NCBI GenBank assembly: GCA_015487495.1
Contig: WFPP01000089.1
Span: 1-54,904 of the forward strand
DNA length: 54,904 nucleotides
From: Thiomicrorhabdus sp.
Lineage (GTDB): Bacteria > Pseudomonadota > Gammaproteobacteria > Thiomicrospirales > Thiomicrospiraceae
Direction of reading: 5' to 3'
The notes below the pieces were generated by a model. It saw nothing but the letters and a program-made list of their open reading frames with translations, made no database searches and was not told the DNA's origin. The position numbers were made by a program, and so were the translations under genes. Each line of letters begins with the position of its first letter. Within the stretch, counting starts at the first letter, position 1. Shown in pieces: positions 1-8,206 of this stretch.

Positions 1-981
1 ACTTATACCCTTGCCAAAGGCACACTCTATACTTTATTAAAACTCCCCGTTTACAGCTATGAAATTTTTCCCATTGTGCTGGTGATTGGAACCTTAATGG
101 GGTTGGGTAGTTTGGCTAATCAATCGGAATTAACCATTTTAAGGGTGACAGGCTGGTCGATTAAACGTATTTTATGGGCGGTGTTAAAAACGGCATTCAT
201 CATGTGGTTGGTGATTGCCATGGTGGGCGAATGGGTGGCACCAAGCAGTGAAGCCTATGCCAAAAAATTACGAGCCGAGGCGTTAAACCAAAGTTTCTCG
301 ATTGGCTCGGGCAGTGGGCTGTGGGTCAAAGAGGCCAGCCGCTATATTCACGTTAAACGCGTGATTTCAAGTTCCGAATTACGAGATATTGCCATTTATG
401 AGCTGGGTTCAGGCGGGTTGTCTAAATTGTTGTTGGTGAAAGAGGCGAGCTATCAGCAGGGTGCGTGGCACTTTCATCAGGCGGTGGAGCAAACCTTGGT
501 CTTTACTGAGCCGTCTCCTGTTTTTAGCGAGTTAATTCAAACGCCACGGCTTTCCGTGACTCAAAAGACCTTAGAGCAAGTACAAATGTCTTTTCCATTA
601 ACCCCAGAAGCGTTGCAAAATTTGGATATTGAAACCCGTTATTTAAGCTTAATGGATTTACATGAATACATTCAATTTTTACAAGCCAATGATTTGGAAA
701 CGGGGGCGTATGAGTTGGAGTTTTGGCGAAAAGTTTCTATGCCTTTGTTAGTCATCGCGATGATTGCGATTGTATTTCCGTTAATTTTTGGCTCCATTCG
801 TCAAGTAAGCATGGGGCAACGGGTCTTTTTAGGGGTGTTATTGGGGATGGGATTTCACCTGTTGAATCAACTGGTGGGCAACTTGACCGTGGTATACCAC
901 TGGCCAGTAATGATGGGCGCATTTTTACCTGCGATACTGTTACTCACTATTGCATTGGTTTGGTTGCAAAGGGTACGTTAA
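1..981 (+). CDS. lptG: LPS export ABC permease LptG, 3' part
   Basis: The reading frame is open from the first base of the window, so the true start lies upstream; an internal GTG at 76 is not a convincing start. LptG is an inner-membrane subunit of the LptBFG transporter that lifts lipopolysaccharide toward the outer membrane. The visible part begins in a transmembrane helix followed by the family segment LGSLANQSELTILRVTGWS. A periplasmic region of roughly 150 residues comes next (IGSGSGLWVKEASRYIHV), then about three C-terminal transmembrane helices, as expected for the YjgP/YjgQ family. A neighbouring lptF would be expected upstream but is outside the window. The identification is firm; only the N-terminus is missing. 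Confidence 0.93.
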   Translation, partial: TYTLAKGTLYTLLKLPVYSYEIFPIVLVIGTLMGLGSLANQSELTILRVTGWSIKRILWAVLKTAFIMWLVIAMVGEWVAPSSEAYAKKLRAEALNQSFSIGSGSGLWVKEASRYIHVKRVISSSELRDIAIYELGSGGLSKLLLVKEASYQQGAWHFHQAVEQTLVFTEPSPVFSELIQTPRLSVTQKTLEQVQMSFPLTPEALQNLDIETRYLSLMDLHEYIQFLQANDLETGAYELEFWRKVSMPLLVIAMIAIVFPLIFGSIRQVSMGQRVFLGVLLGMGFHLLNQLVGNLTVVYHWPVMMGAFLPAILLLTIALVWLQRVR

Positions 982-1033
982 CCCCCACCCTTTTCAGGGA
1001 GGGCTGTAACCGTTAAGCTTGCCTGTTTGGTTT
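982..1033. repeat. Short C/G-rich intergenic palindrome between convergent genes
   Basis: Between the convergent lptG and manB genes sits a C-rich arm and a G-rich arm around TTTTCA (about 984-1006). It resembles the C-rich box with TCTCAGGGG at 40478-40508. It may act as a bidirectional terminator or be a small member of the dispersed repeat described at 31776 and 40478. This is an assignment by eye and no T-run follows the arms. Confidence 0.35.
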
Positions 1034-2392
1034 CTAAGCATGAATAAGCGCTTCAATCTCGGCGACTTTTTGCTCAACCAATTTGGCATCCCCACGCGCT
1101 TCAATATTTAATCTTAGGAGTGGTTCGGTATTGGAGGAGCGAATGTTCATACGCCATTGTGCAAATTCCAGACTGAGTCCATCGGTTTCATCAATGCTTG
1201 GATTTTCGGGTGCAAAGTGTGCCTGAATACGCTGTAAAATCGCGGGGGCATCTTGAACGGTGTAGTTTATTTCGCCACTGCATGGAAAGGCCTGTGCGCG
1301 TTGTGCAACCAGTTGTGACAGTGTTTTGCCAGTTTTACTTATGAGTTCGGCAATCAATAGCCACGGAATCATGCCACTGTCACAGTAAAAAAAGTCTTTA
1401 AAGTAGTGATGGGCGGACATTTCACCACCGTAAATGGCGTCTTCTTTACGCATGCGCTCTTTGATAAACGCGTGCCCTGTTTTGGATTGAATCGCTTGAC
1501 CACCCGCTTGGGTAACTTGTTCAATGGTGTTCCATGTTAAACGGGGGTCGTGAATGATTTTTTCATTGGGCGAGTGAGCGAGCAAGGTTTCGGCGAGCAG
1601 TCCAACCAGATAGTAGCCTTCAATAAATTGCCCTTTTTCATCAAAGAAAAAGCAACGATCAAAATCGCCATCCCACGCAATGCCCATATCGGCTTGGTGC
1701 GCAATGACGGCTTCTTGTGTTGCTTTTTGATTGTCAATAATCATGGGGTTGGGCACGCCATTTGGAAAGTGACCATTGGCTTCATGATGGATAGGAATGG
1801 TATGAAAAGGCAGCTTTGGCATGAGCACATCCAGCGTTGGTCCAGCTGATCCGTTACCCGCATTCATAACCAGTTTGAGCGGTTTTAATGTTTGAAGGTC
1901 AACGTAGGTCAGTAGGTGTGCAATATACGCCTCTTTACTGAGTTTGGAGACTGAGTGCCCTGCGGTTGAGGCAGGGAGAGAGAATTTTTGATTGAGAATG
2001 CGTTGCTCAATATTTTTTAACCCGGAATCCCCACTGATGGGAACAGCCCCTTTCGCTACCAGTTTCATGCCATTGTACCCTTTGGGGTTATGGCTTGCGG
2101 TGACCATGATGCCACCATCGGCCTGATAGTGTGGGGTGGCAAAATACACTTCTTCGGTGCCACATAAGCCAATATCAATGACATCCACGCCAGAGTCTAT
2201 TAATCCTTGCGAGAGCGATTGTGCAATCGCTGGGCTTTCAAGGCGAATGTCGTAGCCAATAACCACTTGTTTGGGTGAAAATTCTGATGCGTAGGCGCGT
2301 CCAATTTGGTAGGCCAGTTCAGTGTTTAAGTCTTCGGGCACCTTGCCACGAATGTCGTAAGCTTTAAAAGCGCTTAACGTTGTCTGAGTCAT
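1034..2392 (-). CDS. manB: Phosphomannomutase / phosphoglucomutase
   Basis: This belongs to the alpha-D-phosphohexomutase family (AlgC/ManB/CpsG type). It interconverts hexose-6-phosphate and hexose-1-phosphate, supplying mannose-1-P or glucose-1-P for nucleotide sugars. The N-terminal FKAYDIRG motif, the catalytic phosphoserine loop TASHNP (about residue 100), the metal loop DGDFDR and the C-terminal sugar-phosphate loop RSSNTEP are all present. I chose the ATG at 2392, seven bases past the stop of the preceding gene, because it puts FKAYDIRG near the N-terminus as in homologues. An ATG at 2416 would overlap the upstream gene by 17 bases, and neither start has a clear ribosome-binding site. 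It is the last gene of the galU-pgi-ugd-manB operon. Whether it prefers mannose or glucose cannot be told from sequence. Confidence 0.9.
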   Translation of the reverse strand: MTQTTLSAFKAYDIRGKVPEDLNTELAYQIGRAYASEFSPKQVVIGYDIRLESPAIAQSLSQGLIDSGVDVIDIGLCGTEEVYFATPHYQADGGIMVTASHNPKGYNGMKLVAKGAVPISGDSGLKNIEQRILNQKFSLPASTAGHSVSKLSKEAYIAHLLTYVDLQTLKPLKLVMNAGNGSAGPTLDVLMPKLPFHTIPIHHEANGHFPNGVPNPMIIDNQKATQEAVIAHQADMGIAWDGDFDRCFFFDEKGQFIEGYYLVGLLAETLLAHSPNEKIIHDPRLTWNTIEQVTQAGGQAIQSKTGHAFIKERMRKEDAIYGGEMSAHHYFKDFFYCDSGMIPWLLIAELISKTGKTLSQLVAQRAQAFPCSGEINYTVQDAPAILQRIQAHFAPENPSIDETDGLSLEFAQWRMNIRSSNTEPLLRLNIEARGDAKLVEQKVAEIEALIHA

Positions 2393-2399
2393 TTGATTG

Positions 2400-3644
2400 T
2401 TAACGTCCAATGCCATAGTAAGTAAATTGATTCTCTTGAATCCACTGTTTGTCGTACAAATTGCGTCCGTCCAAAATCAGTAGGGTGTTCATATTCTGTT
2501 TTAGCTTGTCTAAGTCGGGTGATAAAAAAGGTTGCCATTCCGTGACGACGCACAGTGCATCGGCGTTGTGTGTGGCATCATACATTTCGCCAGAGAGAAT
2601 GAGGCGTTTTTGTTGCTCTAAAGAGAGGTTTTCACGCATCCAAATCATAAAATTTGCATCCAGCATGGGGTCAAACACTTGTACGGTCGCGCCTTGGTTT
2701 AAAAAGGCTTTAATTAACGCTAAACTGGGGGCGCCTTCAATGGAGTTGGAATTGGGTTTGTAGCTGATCCCCCATAGAGTGATGATCTTGTTTTCAATAT
2801 GGCAGTCAAAATGCCGCCAGACTTTTCTAAACAGGGCTTCTTTTTGCTGTTCATTTATACGAATTACCGCTTCAAGCAAGCCCTCTTTTGAGTCGGATGG
2901 ATTGATTATTTTGTGGATACGACATAGGTCTTTTGCAAAATGGGTTCCGCCAAATCCAATCCCTGCATAAAGATACGAGGCACCAATACGGTTATCAGAG
3001 CCAATGCCTTGACGCACTTCTTCAATGTCTGCGCCAAGTGATTCTGCTGCAAGCGCCAGTTCGTTCATCAGTGAAATTCGGGTTGCCAGCATGGCATTGG
3101 TGGCGTATTTAGTCAGCTCTGCCGATTCAGGCGACATTTCAATCATCACATTTCGGTTACGGTTAAAAGGAGCAAAAAGGCGTTTAAACTGTTTTAAGGT
3201 TTCGTCATTTCGGCTACCAATAATGATTCTGTCTGGGCGCATAAAGTCCTGTATGGCGCGTCCATCGGAAGCAAAATCGGGGTTGATGACACAAGGGATT
3301 TGAGAGAGACGTTCAATTTCTTTAACGGAGCCCATAGTAAAGTTGGAGCGAATAATAATACAGCGTTTTGGATTGTTTCCTTTAGAGAGTATTTTGGCAA
3401 TGCGTTTACCTTCTTCACACTGTTCAGGATCAAATGAGATAATTTGGTATTCCGCTTCAATATCAAATGTTTTTGAGATCGTGAGTCGTTCCGCATCTTC
3501 TTGCGTATCCAGTAGCTTGGTAAGTCCTGGTTCTGAGCGCTCATTGTTACGGTGTCCAACCAGTGTGACTTGATTACCGGTTCCTGCCAAACAGCCAGCA
3601 CACACCAGTGCGCTGATGTTGTTTCCAAACACATTAATTTTCAT
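2400..3644 (-). CDS. ugd: UDP-glucose dehydrogenase-like protein lacking catalytic residues
   Basis: Overall this is a UDP-glucose/GDP-mannose dehydrogenase family protein: NPDFASDGRAIQDFMRPDR, ESAELTKYATNAMLATRIS and the C-terminal half ending in DGRNLYD and YYGIGR are recognisable. The usual enzyme oxidises UDP-glucose to UDP-glucuronate with NAD+. Key features have changed. The active-site box reads GFGGTHFAKD, so the catalytic cysteine is histidine (residue 235). The Rossmann glycine loop reads FGNNISAL instead of GxGYVG. The acidic residue after strand 2 is missing (VGHRNN), and Glu in NPEF is Asp. The start at 3644 has GGGAG nine bases upstream and overlaps the end of pgi by 11 bases. 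A longer reading from 3716 adds 24 unrelated residues. It may be non-catalytic or do different chemistry. Confidence 0.8.
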   Translation of the reverse strand: MKINVFGNNISALVCAGCLAGTGNQVTLVGHRNNERSEPGLTKLLDTQEDAERLTISKTFDIEAEYQIISFDPEQCEEGKRIAKILSKGNNPKRCIIIRSNFTMGSVKEIERLSQIPCVINPDFASDGRAIQDFMRPDRIIIGSRNDETLKQFKRLFAPFNRNRNVMIEMSPESAELTKYATNAMLATRISLMNELALAAESLGADIEEVRQGIGSDNRIGASYLYAGIGFGGTHFAKDLCRIHKIINPSDSKEGLLEAVIRINEQQKEALFRKVWRHFDCHIENKIITLWGISYKPNSNSIEGAPSLALIKAFLNQGATVQVFDPMLDANFMIWMRENLSLEQQKRLILSGEMYDATHNADALCVVTEWQPFLSPDLDKLKQNMNTLLILDGRNLYDKQWIQENQFTYYGIGR

Positions 3645-5199
3645 TGCGTTGCTCCCAAATATGTTTAAGGATGTTGGCCGTTGAGCTGTCAAGATGATCG
3701 GTGGATTGGTTTTCAATGTGATTTAAAATATCCAATGCCAGTTTTTTGCCTAACTCAACCCCCCATTGATCAAAAGCATTGATCTCCCAAATGACGGATT
3801 GCACAAATACTTTGTGTTCATATAGTGCGACCAGCATACCCAAATGGTGAGCATCCAACTGTTCTAATAACAGAGTATTGGAAACTTGATCGCCAGGATA
3901 ATGTTTGTGCAAGTTTTGGTTGTCTTCTCCAATCATCATTGCACGGCTTTGTGCCAAACAGTTTGCAATGTTTAGGTTTTGGTGAAAAATGGCTCGTTTT
4001 GAATCTGAAATGCCTTTTTTAAACAGAATAAAGTCCGACATGACTCGTTCGGTGCCTTGGTGCAATAATTGATAAAACGCGTGCTGTGCATTGGGCCCAA
4101 CCTCTCCCCATAAAATAGGGCAGGTGCGATAGGTGACGGGGGTGCCGTCCCGCCGGGTGTGTTTGCCATTGCTTTCCATCTCAAGTTGTTCAAGATAGCT
4201 GGCAAAGTATTTTAAACGGGAGTCGTAAGGCAGAATGGCTTGCGCGGATAACTTTAAAAAATTGGTGTTCCAAACGCCGATTAAACCGAGTAAAACAGGA
4301 ATGTTTTGTTCAAAAGGCGTGTTTTTAAAGTGTTGATCCATTGCATGTGCACCAGTCAACATCTCATTATACCCCTGCATCCCCAGCTTTAACGCAATGC
4401 TGAACCCAATGGTTGACCAAAGTGAGAATCGACCACCAACCCAGTCCCAAAACAGCAATTGATAATCCGGTAGTATGCCCCAATCCGACATTTTTTGAGC
4501 ATCTGTTGAGATGCCAATAAAGTGGTTCATGACGGCTTGATGGCTTGGTGCATATTCTTGTAACCACTCTTTAGCGGTTTCAGCCAGAGAGAGGGTATCA
4601 ATGGTGGTAAACGACTTTGAGGCGACCACAAATAATGTGGTAGCAGGGTCAAGACGGTCTAACACTTTATGAAGTTGTCTGGCATCCAGCGTTGAAACAA
4701 AGTGAATATCGGGTGCATAAGGGTGTTTGTCTTTATCCAGCGCATGGGTCATCATAAGAGGCCCTAAGTCACTGCCACCAACCCCAATGTTAACGATGTT
4801 TACAATGGGTTTTCCAGAGTAGCCCCTAAGTTGTTTTTGATGCACCCGATTCACCAGTGATTCCATTTTATGCCACTGTTGTGCCACTTCGGGACGTGGA
4901 TTTTCAATGTCTCGCAATGCGGTATGCCAAGCGGCGCGAGATTCGGTGTGATTAATTTTGTTGCCATTAAATAGTTTTTCAATCCACGCCTTTAACTGCT
5001 GTTCATTTGCAAGCTCTAATAATCGATCAATAACCGCTTGAGTGACCTTTTGTTTTGAGAAGTCAAATAACAACCCTTCCATTTGCAAATGGCATTGCGT
5101 AAATCGATCAGAATCGTTTTCAAATAATGTTTTTAAATGTATTGGTTTGAGTGACTCTGAGAGTGATGTTAATGCCGCGTAAGCTTGTGTGTGAATCAT
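3634..5199 (-). CDS. pgi: Glucose-6-phosphate isomerase
   Basis: Cytoplasmic enzyme interconverting glucose-6-phosphate and fructose-6-phosphate, feeding both glycolysis/gluconeogenesis and sugar-nucleotide synthesis. The family signature DWVGGRFSLWSTIG, the segment GKHTRRDGTPV, the box ILWGEVGPNAQHAFYQLLHQG and the C-terminal FDQWGVELGKKLA are all present. The length of 521 residues is a little shorter than the E. coli enzyme. Its ATG overlaps the galU stop by one base (TAATG), so translation of the two is probably coupled. Position between galU and the ugd/manB genes points to a role in precursor supply for polysaccharide as well as central metabolism. Identification is secure. Confidence 0.97.
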   Translation of the reverse strand: MIHTQAYAALTSLSESLKPIHLKTLFENDSDRFTQCHLQMEGLLFDFSKQKVTQAVIDRLLELANEQQLKAWIEKLFNGNKINHTESRAAWHTALRDIENPRPEVAQQWHKMESLVNRVHQKQLRGYSGKPIVNIVNIGVGGSDLGPLMMTHALDKDKHPYAPDIHFVSTLDARQLHKVLDRLDPATTLFVVASKSFTTIDTLSLAETAKEWLQEYAPSHQAVMNHFIGISTDAQKMSDWGILPDYQLLFWDWVGGRFSLWSTIGFSIALKLGMQGYNEMLTGAHAMDQHFKNTPFEQNIPVLLGLIGVWNTNFLKLSAQAILPYDSRLKYFASYLEQLEMESNGKHTRRDGTPVTYRTCPILWGEVGPNAQHAFYQLLHQGTERVMSDFILFKKGISDSKRAIFHQNLNIANCLAQSRAMMIGEDNQNLHKHYPGDQVSNTLLLEQLDAHHLGMLVALYEHKVFVQSVIWEINAFDQWGVELGKKLALDILNHIENQSTDHLDSSTANILKHIWEQRNEN

Positions 5200-6068
5200 T
5201 ATTGTTTAAACTCTTGTAGCCAGCTTGAGAATTCAGCCCCAAGTTCAGGGTGGTTTACTGCAAATTCTACAGTAGCTTTTAAGTAGCCAAGTTTGTCCCC
5301 ACAATCGTAGCTTTTTCCTTCCAAGCAGTAGGCTTGTACGCCTTTTTCTTTAATCAGTTCGGCAATGGCATCGGTTAACTGAATTTCATTTCCTGCTCCT
5401 TTGGGGGTGGTTTTTAGTAGGGTTAAAATGCGATTATCCAGTACATAACGTCCTGTTACAGATAAATTAGAGGGCGCCATTTCGGGAGCCGGTTTTTCAA
5501 CAATGCCTTTCATTGGTAGGGATTCTGCGGGGTTTAATGTTTTTCCATGACAATCTGCAATGCCATATTTATCCACCTCCTCCATGGGAACCTTTTCAAC
5601 CATAATTTGACTTTGCTTGGTATTGATAAAGGCGCTTACCATTTGTTTTAAGTCATTAGAGCCGGTGTTTAAAATCACATCGGGCAGTATGACCGAAAAA
5701 TCTTCCCCCCCTATAACAGGGGCAGCACACAATACCGCATGCCCAAGGCCAAGAGGTTCGGGTTGGCGTACTGAAATGATGTTTATGTTGTCTGGAATAA
5801 TGTCACGTAATTTCTCAATCAGTGCTGTTTTCTTTTTAAGGGCTAAGGTGGTTTCTAGCTCAAAATGATGGTCAAAATGATTTTCAATGGCCTGTTTGGA
5901 TGAATGAGTCACCAAGATAATATCGGTAAATCCGGCGTTAACGGCCTCTTGTACCACATATTGAATGAGGGGTTGATCGACTAAGGTAATCATCTCTTTT
6001 GGGATGGCTTTGGTTGCAGGTAAAAAACGAGTGCCTAAGCCAGCAACGGGAATGACAACTTTTTTCAT
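5199..6068 (-). CDS. galU: UTP-glucose-1-phosphate uridylyltransferase
   Basis: Makes UDP-glucose from UTP and glucose-1-phosphate, the precursor for glucosyl, galactosyl and glucuronosyl donors. The nucleotidyltransferase motif GLGTRFLPATKAIPKEM lies at the N-terminus. VEKP and the C-terminal GDKLGYLKA, both typical of bacterial GalU, follow at normal spacing. Length is 289 residues, standard for the family. It is the first gene of the minus-strand operon, with AAGG about ten bases before the ATG. About 250 AT-rich bases lie upstream, between it and the divergent tRNA-Asn promoter, and must hold the operon promoter, although I could not pick out clear -35 and -10 boxes. It works with galE and the nearby transferases. 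Confidence 0.97.
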   Translation of the reverse strand: MKKVVIPVAGLGTRFLPATKAIPKEMITLVDQPLIQYVVQEAVNAGFTDIILVTHSSKQAIENHFDHHFELETTLALKKKTALIEKLRDIIPDNINIISVRQPEPLGLGHAVLCAAPVIGGEDFSVILPDVILNTGSNDLKQMVSAFINTKQSQIMVEKVPMEEVDKYGIADCHGKTLNPAESLPMKGIVEKPAPEMAPSNLSVTGRYVLDNRILTLLKTTPKGAGNEIQLTDAIAELIKEKGVQAYCLEGKSYDCGDKLGYLKATVEFAVNHPELGAEFSSWLQEFKQ

Positions 6069-6253
6069 GAGAAAGGTACCTTATTTTTTTGATTAAATTA
6101 AATTTATATTTTTGATTGAGTGATAAAATTTTAGGGTGTCTATTTTATATAAGAATGCTGTAAGATGCGTAGTTTTTAGGTGTAAATAAATAACATCGCT
6201 CAACTTTTGTGAAATTTTGTTTTGTTTTGTATTGAAAAAAGTTTAAAAAAAAC

Positions 6254-6281
6254 TTGCGGCATAAAAAATTATGCCTATAAT
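6254..6281 (+). promoter_or_regulatory. Sigma-70 promoter of tRNA-Asn
   Basis: A -35 box TTGCGG (6254-6259) and a perfect -10 box TATAAT (6276-6281) are separated by 16 bases. They are followed by a GC-rich stretch (ACGCC) like the discriminators of stringently controlled stable-RNA promoters. The predicted start, near 6288, lies about 27 bases before the tRNA. Confidence 0.8.
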
Positions 6282-6314
6282 ACGCCACATCAAACGACAT
6301 GTTTGAGATAAAAT

Positions 6315-6390
6315 TCCCGATTAGTTCAGTTGGTAGAACACCGGACTGTTAATCCGTATGTCGCTGGTTCGAGTCCAGCATCGGGAGCCA
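6315..6390 (+). tRNA. tRNA-Asn (anticodon GTT)
   Basis: A 76-base cloverleaf with CCA encoded. The acceptor stem TCCCGAT pairs with ATCGGGA, the anticodon stem CCGGA/TCCGT holds the loop CTGTTAA with anticodon GTT at 6348-6350, and the T-arm reads GCTGG-TTCGAGT-CCAGC. It stands alone between the divergent galU operon and the exopolysaccharide locus. I see no integrase or repeated tRNA end nearby, so there is no evidence that it served as an attachment site. Confidence 0.97.
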
Positions 6391-6397
6391 GATTTTA

Positions 6398-6478
6398 AAA
6401 CCAGGTTTTTCAGGCCTTTATTTAACTTGATTTGTTAGTAAATAAATTAAGTAGCTTGAAATTCCTGGTTTTTTTTTA
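6398..6478 (+). terminator. Probable terminator after tRNA-Asn
   Basis: An inverted repeat, AAACCAGG (6398-6405) and CCTGGTTT (6464-6471), encloses an AT-rich loop of about 58 bases and is followed by a run of T. The long loop makes it less certain than the other terminators here. Confidence 0.45.
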
Positions 6479-6663
6479 CTCCTTAAGTCTTTATACGTAT
6501 TTTTGGTGTGTGTCGGTGAATTATTGTGTATTTCGTTTATTTTTTTCTTTTTAATAAAAATACTTACTGTATAATGAGTCGAGAATACGCTTTAAATTGT
6601 AAAAATGATTAAGGTCGTATTTAAAATTTTTTAATTGCAATTTTAAAAAAATAGGGAGTTTTT

Positions 6664-7155
6664 ATGACTATGTTTAAAAAGATGGTGCTGGCAGTATCCT
6701 TGCTGGTGGCATCGAATTTTGCGAGTGCCGCTGTATACGATTTAAACTTAATTGATAATACGGTTGATACTCGGGTTGTTGGTATTGGGGCACCAGGAGC
6801 GTTTGGTGATTTGTTTAATTTTACTTTAGCTGAAGATCTGGTTGTGAATCAGGTGTTGGATTCATTGGGTGATTTTGGAATTCCAAATAGTATAGGTTTT
6901 TCATTATACGATACTAACGGAATTGTATTTGTTGCCCAAGCGGTACCTGGGTTCGATGGTAAGTTGCGTATTGAAGACGTGCTTTTATCTGCTGGTAGCT
7001 ATGCAACCTATGTTACAGGTATCTTGAATGGTCCGATTGGTGGGTATGCATTTACCACATCGGTTTCACCTGTTCCAGAGGCAAGTACGCTTGCGATGAT
7101 ACTTGGTGGATTGGGATTGGTTGGTTTTATGGCGCGTCGTCGTAAAGCAGGCTAA
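6664..7155 (+). CDS. PEP-CTERM sorting-domain protein, FxDxF type
   Basis: A small exported protein (163 residues). It has an N-terminal signal peptide (MFKKMVLAVSLL, likely cleaved after SNFASA) and a classic C-terminal sorting tail: VPEAS, a hydrophobic helix (MILGGLGLVGF) and a basic end (ARRRK). Exosortases recognise this tail. FGDLF near residue 48 fits the FxDxF motif seen in one PEP-CTERM family. It is thus a candidate substrate for the exosortase B encoded at 12512, probably ending up in or on the extracellular matrix. AGGGAG lies five bases before the ATG. A TATAAT at 6570-6575 could be its -10 box, with a poor -35. It stands alone and is closed by a strong terminator. Its molecular function is unknown. 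Confidence 0.85.
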   Translation: MTMFKKMVLAVSLLVASNFASAAVYDLNLIDNTVDTRVVGIGAPGAFGDLFNFTLAEDLVVNQVLDSLGDFGIPNSIGFSLYDTNGIVFVAQAVPGFDGKLRIEDVLLSAGSYATYVTGILNGPIGGYAFTTSVSPVPEASTLAMILGGLGLVGFMARRRKAG

Positions 7156-7205
7156 ATTCTTTGAAAAACTACGGCATTTGAATTTAATGAGATGTTTGTA
7201 GCTGG

Positions 7206-7241
7206 AAAAGCGTAATAATGTTTTTGTTACGCTTTTTTTTT
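7206..7241 (+). terminator. Rho-independent terminator after the PEP-CTERM gene
   Basis: A perfect 10-base-pair stem, AAAAGCGTAA (7206-7215) with TTACGCTTTT (7227-7236), has an 11-base loop and is followed by more T. It separates the PEP-CTERM gene from the eps operon. Confidence 0.85.
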
Positions 7242-7363
7242 GCGCTGAGAAAGTGCTGTTTAGAGCTGTTTTGGTACTGTTTTTAATTGTGGAAAATATT
7301 TGAAGTGGTTTTGATGAGTGTTTTTGGGCGTTTATTTGATCGTCCCTAGAGAGGTTTTGAGTT

Positions 7364-8206
7364 ATGTTAAAAGTCATTTGCAGTAGCGTTGTTTTGTCTT
7401 CGGTTTTTTTGCTGTCTGGGTGTGGAGGGGATTCTTCCAGCTCTTCAAATAATACTCAGGTGGTTGCCAAGGTAAATGGTGAAGAAATTACGATACACCA
7501 GTTGAATCAATTGTTGTCCACAGTAAAGGTTCCAAAAGGTGACTACTCTAAAGAAGAAGTTGAAAAAAAAGCCTTGGATAGCTTGATTGAAAAGACATTG
7601 GTATTGCAGGCAGCTAAAAAGGCAAAGCTGGATAGGGAGCCTAAAGTTTTAAGTGCTGTAGAAGAAGCTAAAAATAAGGTGTTAATTGATCGTTATGTTC
7701 AACGGACTTTAGAAACTGTTGCGATGCCAACGGATGAACAAATTAAAGCCTTTTATGATAATTTTCCAGAGTTATTTGCAGATCGCAAAATGTATGTGTT
7801 TACCAAGTTGGCGATTTCAGCGGGTCCAGAAAAGGTGGATTTAATTATTGATCAGGTTAAAGATGGAAGATCGATTGATGATATTTTGAAGGAGTTGGAT
7901 GCGCAAGGTATTACGTATAAAAAAATGATGGAGGCAAAAGTGGAAGGAAAGTTGCCTAATCCAATTATGCATTTTTTAAGTGCTTTGCAAGCAGGGGACA
8001 TAGGGTATTTAAAAATGACGGATGGTCTGCTTGTGGTTGAGTTACATAAGTTACTGGATCAATCGCTTTCTTTAGAGGATGCGAAAGAGGTGATTGTAAG
8101 GCAGTTGCTGCTGGAAGAGAGAAAGAAAGCCTCTTTAAACCTTGTTAACTCCTTAAAAGAGGCTGCAGAAATTGAATACGTTGGTCAATTTGCCCCTAAA
8201 AAATAA
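7364..8206 (+). CDS. epsD: EpsD-family peptidyl-prolyl isomerase lipoprotein
   Basis: A periplasmic lipoprotein: hydrophobic leader with lipobox LSGC at residues 17-20, a serine-rich linker, then a SurA-like N-terminal region (VVAKVNGEEITIHQLNQLL) and a weak parvulin-like C-terminal half. This matches the EpsD family found at the head of exosortase-associated polysaccharide loci. The likely role is folding or assembly of outer-membrane export parts such as EpsL. GAGG lies nine bases before the ATG. It is the first gene of the eps operon, overlaps epsL by 35 bases, and has about 120 bases of leader after the preceding terminator. The PPIase activity is inferred from the family. Confidence 0.83.
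   Translation: MLKVICSSVVLSSVFLLSGCGGDSSSSSNNTQVVAKVNGEEITIHQLNQLLSTVKVPKGDYSKEEVEKKALDSLIEKTLVLQAAKKAKLDREPKVLSAVEEAKNKVLIDRYVQRTLETVAMPTDEQIKAFYDNFPELFADRKMYVFTKLAISAGPEKVDLIIDQVKDGRSIDDILKELDAQGITYKKMMEAKVEGKLPNPIMHFLSALQAGDIGYLKMTDGLLVVELHKLLDQSLSLEDAKEVIVRQLLLEERKKASLNLVNSLKEAAEIEYVGQFAPKK

Noticed and set aside
723..1016. Second-frame ORFs inside lptG and other large genes
   Set aside because: They lie in other frames of well-identified genes, have low-quality composition and no ribosome sites.
6069..6253. AT-rich region as a possible replication origin
   Set aside because: No DnaA-box cluster or iteron repeats could be seen; it is a normal divergent promoter region.
6315..6390. tRNA-Asn as integration site of a genomic island covering the polysaccharide locus
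   Set aside because: No integrase gene and no direct repeat of the tRNA 3' end were found in the window.
7271..7288. Possible sigma-54 promoter (TTGGTACTG...) upstream of epsD
   Set aside because: The -24 half fits, but the -12 half reads TTAA instead of TTGC, so the invariant GC is missing.
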